From the NCBI RefSeq assembly GCF_024868665.1, contig NC_079910.1:8838976-8902975 (forward strand): a stretch of DNA of 64,000 nucleotides, read 5' to 3'. The notes under the pieces were generated by a model. It did not search any database and was not told where the DNA came from. It saw nothing but the letters and a program-made list of their open reading frames with translations. The stretch is from Triplophysa rosa. Lineage: Eukaryota; Chordata; Actinopteri; Cypriniformes; Nemacheilidae. Position numbers and translations under genes: made by a program. Below, one piece after another: positions 49,311 to 64,000 of this stretch (positions are counted from its first letter, which is position 1; each line of letters opens with the position of its first letter).

Positions 49311-51147
49311 ATGTATGATGTCAGACGCTGAGTTCGCTAACCTACAAGCCAGCAGATGACATTTGGGCTGCGAAATGAAAGCCAGTTACAATTTACAAGT
49401 TGTCACACTTTACCCGCCAGGTGGCATAATTGCAACACTGTAAGTAATTCGTATACACATGTGTATGCGTTGGGTTCGGTTTTTGTAGCTTATAGATAAT
49501 TATTTCGTGTGCGTCATTCAGTCGCATTGAGTGAACAGGTCTTCGAGAAAGGTGCGAGCCCACAAACGTCTGTAAATGGAATTATATTTTATAATGTTAC
49601 TTGACACATGTTTACTGAATTGTAGATGTGATAACATGAGGGTACACCGAGTAATTGACAAATATCATTCACTGACAAAGATTTCTTATGAGAATCTATC
49701 AGCATGTGTACCAGCCTCGTGAATTGTTTTATTGGCCGTTATCAGTGCTGCTTAGCAGCGCACACACATGCAGCGCAGAAAATCCTTGACCATGCTCTGC
49801 CACGTGTTACTCTTCTTTTATCATCTTGTTTTGAAGCTGATTTTACTGCTGAAGACGATTACGTTCCTGAAGTGCTGCTCTAAAAAATATGTTTTGTAAT
49901 ATAGCATGATATGACATTTGATATTAATACATAAGTGCGTTCACATGACAAGTGGTATTAGGATTGCTCACCCTGTTGAAAAAACCAGCACATGCTGGTT
50001 TGGTATGTTTTGATGCTGGTTTGTGCTGTTTAAGATGGTCGTAGCTGGTCATGTGCTGGTTTAAGCTGGTCATGTGGTGGTTTAAGCTGGTCTTTAGCTG
50101 GTCCATAGCTGGTTTAAACTGGTCAAACCAGCATCAAAACATAGCTACCTAACCCAGCATATGCAGTTTTTTTCAACAGGGAGACCACTGATAGGTATTA
50201 AATACTGTTCTAATGTTCTAGTATTTATTTTATTTCAACAGCTGCTTAAACTAGTTTGAGTCTACTAAAAAACTGAACCACAGAAATATGAGTATGCAAA
50301 AACAGCAGACGTTGTTTTGTAAAAATATAACCATAACATTTAATATCAGTTTGTAGTACAAATGACCATTCTTCCTGAAGGTGGGAAGTGTATATAGATC
50401 TTAAATGATAAATGGATGTTTTAAACTAGAACTGAATACAGTGTGACATTATACCATAAAATACACATCACTCACTTGTCACAGTAAAGGGGTGAGCACC
50501 AAAATGTTTTTTTTACTTCACTAATATTTTAAACCATCAGCATGACATCATGGGCTCATCTTAAAAACGAATCATAAAAAACGAAATAATCATTATATTT
50601 ACAATTTAGGTATGGCACGTACAGAAAAAAATATGATATGCACATACTCAAGTTTTAACATAAACAAAACAATTTTGGTAAATAACATTTCCAAGGCACA
50701 AAGTGTTTTCTATCAGGCCACGCCAAAAGTTGTATAAGAGTCAGTCATTTGTCGCAAGTTATTAAAATACTGTACAATAGAACAAACAGCTGATCATGCT
50801 TAGAAAAGACGTCTGCTGTAACATTTATGGTACTCACTTCCAGGCAAATCACAGCTAAAGAGTTTAGCAAATGTGGTTTGGTTCTTATTCATATCTAAAT
50901 TTTTTGTAACTGAAGTCTTTCGTTTGGTCTACCGATAATTTGTAAATTTTATAGACCTTGATTGACTACGACGCTAATTAGATCCCTGAATTTTTTCACT
51001 AAAAACCTTTAATTTAACAGATATAACAGTATTACTCTGACCAAATGTCTGACACAACATACTTAATAGAACCTAATAGAAGTACCATACAAGTTAAAAA
51101 CTCTCTCTCTTAGTTCTTTAAATCTTGAATCTGTGTGTCCCGTGTAC
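49311..51147. other. ttpal-hnf4a interval, including the hnf4a 3' UTR
   Basis: No coding exon. Contains the inverted-repeat element at 49971-50181. The hnf4a 3' UTR should start at 51147 and extend left; candidate minus-strand AATAAA sites lie near 50224-50234. A simple intergenic remainder flanks the ttpal promoter. Confidence 0.4.
49971..50181. mobile_element. 211-bp inverted-repeat element with internal GCTGGT minisatellite
   Basis: Left CCCTGTTGAAAAAACCAGCA and right TTTTTTTCAACAGGG are inverted; pairing extends about 55 bp through TATGTTTTGATGCTGGTTT and its inverse. Between the arms, (TTTAAGCTGGTC)n-like units repeat about five times. The termini resemble 35610-35921. Non-coding. Confidence 0.75.
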
Positions 51148-56341
<5,194 letters not shown>

Positions 56342-56464
56342 TCTCAGCTACCTGATGCTGGGGGAAAGACTTGTCTTCTCTACACAGTTTGGACACCCCC
56401 TCATAGGCCAAGTCCCGCCTCTACGAGGGGTAGAAACCTTTGAGTGACAGGGGCCATGTCCTCA

Positions 56465-56478
56465 AGGGCAAAAGATGA
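56465..56478. promoter_or_regulatory. DR1/HNF4-like site in the hnf4a P1 promoter
   Basis: AGGGCAAAAGATGA resembles a direct repeat with one-base spacing bound by HNF4/RXR. It lies about 125 bp upstream of the start codon, so autoregulation is conceivable. Match is partial. Confidence 0.3.
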
Positions 56479-56550
56479 GGCTTGTTGTGATTGACAGGCC
56501 GGGGCCTCCTCCCAGGGCACGGCCCCACTCTGGAACGGGGTGGCCCTTAT

Positions 56551-56563
56551 GTTAATCATTAAA
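56551..56563. promoter_or_regulatory. HNF1-type site in the hnf4a P1 promoter
   Basis: GTTAATCATTAAA matches the palindromic HNF1 consensus GTTAATNATTAAC at 12 of 13 positions, 210 bp upstream of the hnf4a start. HNF1 control of the mammalian P1 promoter is established; use here is inferred from position and match. Confidence 0.65.
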
Positions 56564-56625
56564 GTGCTAAATCAGAGTTGTTTTTTAAAGATGGTGACAT
56601 AGAGGTTTTTTATGGTCTTATTTTG

Positions 56626-56892
56626 TCAGTAAATTGTTTCCTTGCTTTCCATATCATCCATATCAGCACACGGGCTCAGGAGAACCGACACAGGTCTGGG
56701 ATTTGATATGTTCCAAATATGCCCGCCATTTTGCAATGTGCAAATTAGCACTAGCGCAATAAACAACAGCAATAGCACAGTCAAAATCGTGGCTTTAATG
56801 TAAAAGAGTTCATTGTTCTGTTCAACATTCTGGACGTGATAAACAACTCGCATTGCTTGAATGTTGTTCTCTAAATCGAACACATACAACAT
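56626..56892 (-). CDS. hypothetical 88-aa single-pass membrane protein
   Basis: Intact ORF from a true ATG (56892) to TGA. Residues about 30-53 include a strong hydrophobic helix (ATILTVLLLLFIALVLICTL). The N-terminal part is acidic/polar with NNELFYIK before the helix. The C-terminal tail has HIWNISNP and ends with an acidic DMDDMESKE run. No signal peptide, no known domain and no family that I recognise. It lies 285 bp upstream of hnf4a on the same strand, beyond the HNF1 site. No poly(A) signal or promoter is clear. It may be a genuine small membrane protein, an exon of another gene or a chance ORF. Confidence 0.35.
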   Translation of the reverse strand: MLYVFDLENNIQAMRVVYHVQNVEQNNELFYIKATILTVLLLLFIALVLICTLQNGGHIWNISNPRPVSVLLSPCADMDDMESKETIY

Positions 56893-57311
56893 TTAGATAC
56901 AGTATGATGTGGTGACACCTGTAATTGTTGTCGCCACACATTGACAGACTTGGATGTATTGAAAGAGATTTGGTTGTGATTTTACAAACATTCAAATGTG
57001 GTGCAAAGCTTCATCAACAATGAGATTAAGACATAGTCGGTCAACTCTGAAGCGCTGAATTTGTAGAGTGATCAATGTTGTCCTAACTCTTAACGGAGAG
57101 GATAAAACTATTTGTTACTCAAACAGGAAAATGTGATGGTACAGTTACGCAAATACCAACTTCAAGTACATCAATGTAAGAGCCAAGGCAAATAGAGGCG
57201 AGTGTGCATATTTGAAGAGTAGAAGGCAACCAATAGGTCAGTGTTCTACAGTTCAGACTGCCCTCAAGCTTCTGAAACCAGGATTGTGAACGTCATATCC
57301 ATTTGCCAACC

Positions 57312-57837
57312 TATAGCCACTGAAAAAATTAAGAGACCATTTCTAAATAATTTCAGTTTTTCTAAATTTACTATGTGTATGGTAAAATGATCATTTTTGT
57401 TTCATTCTGTGAACTGCTAACAATATTTCTACCAGATTTCAAATAAACATATTGTTTATATTTGCATTTATTTGGAGAAAATGAAAACTGGAGAAACAGG
57501 TTAAAATAACAGAAAAGATGCTCTGTATTTTTTTCAGACCTCAAATCAATACTGCAAAGAAAACAAGTTCATATTCACTTTAAAGCAACAGTAATATTTG
57601 TACATGTATTTGGGAAAAGTTCAAAAATATTTTTTATGTGATAACCTTAATTGTCTCACAGTTTTCATGTGTCTAGTCATGCTGTCAGTCTTTCACATTG
57701 CTGTTGCATGACTTTATGTCACTCCTGAGGTTTGATTTTGACGACTGGAATGGCCACAAATTCAATACATCTAGAAATACTGTTTAAATGAAAATGTAAT
57801 GGTCATTTCATTTTTTTGGCGGCTGTATCTAACATTC
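57312..57837. mobile_element. TA-flanked DNA element, copy 1 (degraded)
   Basis: Ends TATAGCCACTGAAAAAATTA and TTTTTTTGGCGGCTGTAT, with an interior matching copy 2 at 61536-61962 (TTTCATTCTGTGAACT, GTTTGATTTTG, CACTCCTGAGG) in opposite orientation. Probably Tc1/mariner-like, non-autonomous. Confidence 0.6.
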
Positions 57838-60800
57838 TGAGTCAGTAAACAACGTAACTATTACCCAGTGTTCTGTACATTTCAAAGCCTACGCAAATAA
57901 ATCAATCAATCATGTTTGATATCCTTTATTTACTGTAGTTGAGTCACAGTAGTATTGTCATGTTTAATCAAATTACGGTATTGGGTGAAATTTAATGAGG
58001 ATTGTGTGTTTATGTTGAGCTTGCTAAAACATTGTTCTTTATCTGTAATTGCACATCTCAAATCACTGTCTCTGTGGATTAAATATGCTGAGCTAGTTTA
58101 AATAGGCTGGAAAACACCTAAAGTAAATAGATCCTTGATTTCAGTATATTTCAAGGACATTTGTCATTGGCATTTAAGGAACATTTGAGAAAGAAAATTA
58201 CATTCACAAGAAGAAACATGTCACTATATATGAAATACTAGAACTGCACAGGTTGTGTTGCCTCTGAGTTTCTCTATGAAACATCATATTTATTTACATA
58301 ATTATCTTCATGTGTGTCAAATGAAGTCAAATGATGACATTTCTTGCAAAAATCTGACCTGACAGCTCAATTTATAAATGGTTATTATAACCATAACATT
58401 GCAAATCAGGGTGAGGTAAGGAGACAGTTCTGAACAATGATCTTTTATGTTCAACACATTTTTGTTCATTTTTTAACCAAAAAAGTTACGGATTGCAGTT
58501 TTAATTGAAACTTTTCAAACACTAGTTAGCAAAATGTGTATAGACTGTTTAAATGAGAAATACGCATAAAAAAATCGTATTTATAGGTTATTAAAATTTG
58601 TGCTCACCTCACCAGAAATTAACCTTAGTAATGACATTCCGTGTACAGGAATGACTCACAGTGCACAAATCTTATCTGTTTCACCATTAAATTCCTTATC
58701 GCAGAGCACATCTCCATGTTTCAACTGAAGAATGACCTCTATAAAGTCTAATTGGCAAGGTTATGGCCCTTACTCGCATGCACTGAAATGAGCAGAAGCT
58801 GATAACTACATTAGATCATTACCTCACACGGAGTCTCTTGGTGAGCAAATGTATTGAAAAGATTTGAATCTGTAAAGTCTTGCTGATGTGGAATGAGAAG
58901 CAGGTGGGTTCGGCTGTGTATTGATTAACTTATGTTCATGTCACTCTTTTTAATTAATGTGACAGGCTATTTGGTATTAATATCAATAAAGTTGAATCAC
59001 ACCTGTAATGATCCCCCCCCATCCTATTCTCTCTCTTCTTTATTGCTTTTTAGTGATAAACTCTACCAACCGGCTCGCTACATAAAACCTTTCCCTGTAA
59101 AAGAAAATGGACATGATCTGATCAGTCTGTACCTCCAACCAACAAGATAATCACTGATGGCCCAAGACAGATGTTTACATGCAGCACGGTCCAAGCGTAC
59201 TTTGAGTCTCATCATAGATGACGATACGACAGCACATGCTCGTCTTCCGCCTGTGATACGAGGCAGCAATGTCAAGTCCTGCACTATAATCACTCACCCA
59301 TGCAGCCCGGGGCTAAAAGTCAGAGGGTTGCTCACAACTGATGTAACTCCTCTGCCTATTTTCCCCTTTGAAACTTCAAACTCCAGTTTGTGAACAAAGT
59401 CCTGCCTATCTCCACAATAAGGATCTCCGACCACTGACCAAACTCCATTTGTAACCGCTGCCTATTTGTACTTTCTCTCCAATCACTCTTTTTCATTTCA
59501 CCTGTCTGACCAAATGGGACTAACAAGTAGGACTAGAAAAGTGTGTGCAATGCGTAGCTGGTGGATTTGACTGCCTATGTGGAATAACACACTGTCGGAG
59601 TACTTGGGAACGGATGTCTTAAATGTGGAATATGTATTTTGTTATTTTACATTGTTTTGATGAAACTTGATGGGAGGTGGATGGCAGCAGCATGCATGCC
59701 AAATTCGAGGCCAGTAAAAAAGCCTCTGTGGATTGACTGGGGTAGATGGCACAGATATGTGAGTATGGGGACATAGTTGAGCACACCAGATGGTCAACAG
59801 ATCGGTCGGGGACCATATAGCTCGTGTCGTGCTTGCGTTTTTTGGGCAAGAATATTTGTGTTTACACAATGGACATCGTTTTGAGTATGTCATTTGCATT
59901 TTTGTTTTAAATTGTGGTTTGGATTTTTTTAGTGTCAGGCTAATGTGTTGTTATACTTGTGTACTGTATACTTGTATTACTGATTGGCATGGAAGCTCCT
60001 CCCCCAGGCTGTGGTGCTTTTTGATGGCCTGTTAAATTCGAAACAAAGTTCAGATGTAATTTATTCCAGATAATTTAAACAGAATAGATTTTTGTGACAA
60101 ATTTGATTCTCTTCTGTAGATTTAATATTTCCGGGTGATCTAGTAAAGACACCCTTTTGTGTCAGAGGATAATCATAAAACTTATCTGAGAATAAAAGTC
60201 TTTAAAGCATTGCAAACCATTTGATAGTCCAAATGTTATCAGCTCCACGAACAGAGAATCATCTCATGTGACATGGCAAACAATGTGTTCAAGCATTGTT
60301 AAGTTTTAAATACATAATCTAGGTGCAAAACAGGTGGAGTAACAAGCAATGTTCATGATGTTGTCAGTGATTCTCCAGAAACAAACTGTAGTTTAAACCA
60401 AAACCTTACAAGCACTGAGATGGTTTACAATGCTTTAAAACGACTGGAATTCATATTTTTCTTGGTGTTGAGAAGTTTATTTTCTATGTTCAGTTAACTG
60501 TATGTTTTTAAGTATTTGCATTTTAAGTCCCAATACAAAATCAGACACAGTAACAAATATATGTCTAGCTGGTATTTCTTAAAAAAATATATACTAAATA
60601 ACTCGAAGCAAAGACATTTTCTCAAGGAGCGCCTTCTTCGTAACGATTAACTGAGACAGTTATCTGCGAACTTCTCATAGTCCTCACCCATCAGGGTATT
60701 TGTAGTCTGGGTAATCATAAACCACTATGGCCCTAATATTGCACGCAGCCTCCATAAAGCATTCCAGTTTAAGACTCAAAATCATTAGGTAATAACACAT

Positions 60801-61535
60801 TTGGCAAAAAAGCACGTTTTACATTTGTCAACCTTTGCTGTGACTTGCTGCTTATCTCTGTCTATGCTTTCATCAGAAACACGATAATGCCATTGAAAGG
60901 ATTTTTCCCTGACAGACTGCTTGTTTGTCAAATGATCACAGCTTTGCATTAAATGATAAAATAATATCTGACAACATACAGTGTGCTACCGAAATGATCA
61001 AGCTTCTTTGTTTCTTTTATTCTGTTTCAAAAGCTCTCTGCAAGTAAACAATTGCATCAATAAACATTTGGAGCAATGCTCTTTGTAAATCAATCACATC
61101 TGTGATAAGACTCTTTCAATGATTAACTGTGTTTTTGCTGAGAATCAGTTTTCCTGTTGACCCAATCACATTTGCAGTCTCAGTGATGCTGCGTGGACAG
61201 TTATCACTCACTTGTTATCATCAATCAATCACCTTTTCATCATAGCGTACAACACATTGGAACAGTTTGCCCAAACAAGTTTAACATTACCCCAGTTTAT
61301 CAAAGCTAAAGAGACCAACATGGCTTATAAATTGGTCTATCGGTTAATTGTTACTGGGGCTTAGTGTTCTTTTACTTATTTGTGCTGTGTGGAACAGTAT
61401 ACGTGGAAATTACACAATGGTATAATGAATATACTGTAATGCTTTTTGCAGCGTGATCACGGTTTAACCACTTGAAATGTATTATATAAGGGTAGTTCAC
61501 CCAAAAATGAATACATGCATGTACATGCTATAATA
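57838..61535. other. hnf4a upstream flank, unique sequence
   Basis: Mostly non-repetitive. Two blocks deserve note: 58660-58920, high-complexity with GATA-like sites, and 60880-61330, rich in homeodomain/HNF1-half-site motifs (AATGATTAACTG, ATCAATCAATCA). Both could be hnf4a enhancers. ORFs at 58932-59150 and 59157-59393 (plus) are open but unidentified. No coding exon is supported. Confidence 0.3.
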
Positions 61536-61962
61536 CAGCCGTGGAAAAAAATGAAGAGATCATTCCAAATTTTCATTTAATCAGCATTTCTAGATGTATT
61601 GTTGCCATTTCACTTCAGTGTCTGGTGAATTTCAACAAAATCAAACCTCAGGAGTGACGTAGTCCTCACTTTTTTTACTTTTCCTAATAGATGTAGAAAC
61701 ATTACTGTTGTATTGTTTAAAAGTGAATATGAACTTGTTTTCTTTCCAGTATTTGAGATGTGAAAAAACACGGAGCATCTTTTATTTTGACCTGTTTTCT
61801 GCAAACAAATGCAAATAGAAACAATATTTTGTAGAAATATTGTTTGTAGTTCACAGAATGAAACAAAATGTATAATTTTACCTAAACACACCTATAAATA
61901 GTAAATTCTGAAAAAAGCGAAAATAATTTTGAAATGGTCTCTTCATTTTTTTTCCACGGCTG
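61536..61962. mobile_element. TA-flanked DNA element, copy 2 (427 bp)
   Basis: Ends CAGCCGTGGAAAAAAATGAA and TTTTTTTTCCACGGCTG pair over more than 25 bp, and TA lies on both sides (61534-61535 and 61963-61964), as for Tc1/mariner-type insertion. No transposase ORF. Confidence 0.8.
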
Positions 61963-64000
61963 TATATAGACTCAAATGAAGCTTACAATTTGAAACAAAT
62001 GTTTACTGATAAAATATAACTACACAACTAAGATATTGAAGGAAACAAATCTGAAACTGATGTTTAAAAAGCTCCTGTTACTAAGCAGCTCCCCCATGTG
62101 GGGAAATCACTGTCCTACATCAAGCCCTGCTTCTTTAGCCCCAGGCACAAAAAGCCACACAACCTCCACTAACATTCAGTATTTACCATCAAGGAAATGT
62201 ATGATTGTTGTAAACCTAAATAATTGACTTGCACTGTGTGACCGCAACGATTTAGTGCTAAACAAGAGTCACAACCAATCTTGTCAAAATAACATTTTGT
62301 TTAAGTTGCATATATTTTATTTGTTCGTTGTTCAGGTAGCATACCACCTAAATTCCAATATCTGCTCAAATTGTGCATGTGTTGTTTAATAACTCCCTTC
62401 ACACATTGCAATGAAGTTACAGCTTTTTGTGAGTACCACAGTAGCAGAGCTCACTCTGTTCAGGGAGTAAACAAACTGCACATGTCTGCCCTAAAAATCT
62501 ACAGTGTTCAGCTCTCCCTACTCTAAAAGTGCCAGTTTTTGTGGTCTTCACACTCCTGTACCTGGTGTGGTGTTGAAGTGCCCTGTGCCATGTTCTTCAT
62601 ACATCCTGCATTAGCTTGTTGTCCTGTGAGTCGGCAAGGACCCCTGCTCCTCAACCTCCTCCACAGAATGAGCTGTCCATTCAGTCCCCTGTGTGAGCGT
62701 CAGATGGTGTGTGTAGGCTACTGTTCTCACTGCAGCGCACACGTCGACCCTCGGCTCGCTTAATCCCTTAATGCCCGTCACAATGAGATTTGATTGTGGG
62801 CTCAAATACGCCTAATGGTGTCAAGTGTACAGAGCATAAATCTCACACACTTTCACTTCTCAAAGCCCCTGGACTTCCTGGTACACAAATGCACAAATAT
62901 GCTCTAATGGCGATGAGTATGTCATCATTCTTAATTGAATAATGGTCCATGGTTATGAGGAGAGAGACAGAGCTACAACACATAAACGTGTTTACCTGTC
63001 CATCTAGTCCTGATAGAAGTCATGGTGCATGAATTTGATTTCCCATAAATATTTCTTTTCGCTGCATGTTCTTCTATGTGCGTCTTGATCTCAAGTGCAA
63101 ATCAAAGTACAACCAGAAAAGAGTCTCTGTGGAAGTTTTGGCAACATACCATTCACTTTAGGTGGTTTGTTACTTTAACTGCTTCTGAACTAACAGCTGA
63201 AGCTGATGGACCTGCATCACACTCATTCACCATCTGAGGGCAAACAGAGTTCCTCGCTCGAGAGGCGTCCGAGAGCGTTTATTGTGTTTACTTTTCGAGG
63301 GTGATCTTACCAAATTGTGTGACTGTTTGTGCGGGGTTTTTTTTAACAGCACATTTATTTCTGTTGTCTGCTCTATTGTAAGGTTTTGCTTCCTCCATGG
63401 TTATTGTGAGGAAGAAGCCCTTAATATTTGACATCATTAGCTGTAAAATGGAGCAGCACGCAGATAAATACTAAGAGCTTACATCATACTGTAGTTAGAC
63501 AATGACTCAATAAATATTAATTTGTGCTGATCATCTGAGTCATTGGTAACAGATTTGTTTAGGTACTATATTAGACATTGAATGCGAAAAATGTATTTGC
63601 TGTAATGAAGATGCATCGAATGCCATAATACTTTTATTACAGTATTTTCTTTTTCATGAAATAAATGCACCCATCAGAAATTGACACATGCAGAAAATCT
63701 TTTTGTGGGCCTATTTTCCTTAAATCAACACCTTGTTTGGGTTAGTTCATTCCAGTTCATTATTAATAATAACAACGCTCGCTTTGTTCCAGCACAACAC
63801 TTAATCCAGCAACAGATCCCTGCAAGAAAAGAGGAACTGCAGCCATTCTCTCTACATTATTCATCTTCTTCTGCAAACAGGCCGTGTTTACCAGTCATCA
63901 TGGATTTGCCACACCTCCCAAATTACAGTCGCGCACTAAAAGCTCTTGCGAATGGCGATACTAGCTAACACGCTGGATAAAATCTCAAAATGCAAAGACA
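61963..64000. other. end of window, unidentified sequence
   Basis: ORFs at 62539-62763 and 63681-63968 (plus) have no recognised domains. The sequence is largely unique and could contain upstream hnf4a exons (the P2 type) or regulatory DNA, but no P2-style first-exon coding sequence was found. Confidence 0.3.

Noticed and set aside
59034..59150. Terminal exon ending in YIKPFPVKENGHDLISLYLQ
   Set aside because: A pyrimidine tract and AG precede it, but no matching upstream exon or family was found.
62539..62763. Plus-strand Cys-rich ORF as a coding exon
   Set aside because: Cysteines do not form a recognisable domain pattern and no splice logic supports it; likely chance.
56342..64000. hnf4a P2-type first exon
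   Set aside because: I looked for an in-phase short exon resembling the mammalian P2 N-terminus ending before a donor and found none; it is probably outside the window.

Overview
The window is a piece of a teleost nuclear genome, most likely from a cypriniform (carp, minnow or loach-like) fish. The evidence is intron-containing vertebrate genes with GT-AG junctions, dense short non-autonomous DNA transposons whose ends resemble those common in carp-like fish, and tRNA-derived SINEs with the widespread teleost tail. There are no bacterial or viral genes. The species cannot be fixed from the sequence alone.

Layout: (1) 131-1075, minus: an intronless P2Y1-type GPCR. (2) 2493-6462, minus: ccn5 (wisp2), five coding exons, 349 aa, with a C-terminal cystine-knot domain that mammalian CCN5 lacks. 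(3) 11828-23144, plus: ada, adenosine deaminase, eleven exons, 363 aa. (4) 26632-30413, minus: pkig, a 77-aa inhibitor of cAMP-dependent protein kinase, two coding exons. (5) 30.5-47.1 kb: a repeat-rich interval with no convincing coding gene, where mammals carry SERINC3. (6) 47151-48814, minus: ttpal, a CRAL-TRIO lipid-transfer protein, 341 aa. (7) 51148-56341, minus: hnf4a, a nuclear receptor, ten exons, 462 aa, starting at the P1-type first exon, with an HNF1-type site about 210 bp upstream. (8) 56.4-64 kb: upstream flank of hnf4a, with a small unidentified transmembrane ORF (56626-56892), two copies of a TA-flanked transposon and mostly unique sequence.

The order hnf4a-ttpal-pkig-ada-ccn5 matches the human 20q13.12 block as I recall it, so this is conserved vertebrate synteny rather than a functional operon. 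The genes are functionally unrelated: secreted matricellular signalling, purine catabolism, PKA inhibition, lipid transfer, and liver/gut transcription. All five coding sequences close with consistent intron phases and expected lengths, so none looks broken.

I found no evidence of a wholly new biological system. The items most worth a second look are the CT domain in ccn5, altered ligand-pocket residues in the P2Y1-like receptor, the 88-aa transmembrane ORF upstream of hnf4a, nested hAT-type insertions with intact target-site duplications, a solo LTR carrying expanded pentamer arrays, and a transposon insertion inside another repeat that can be read against two empty-site copies.
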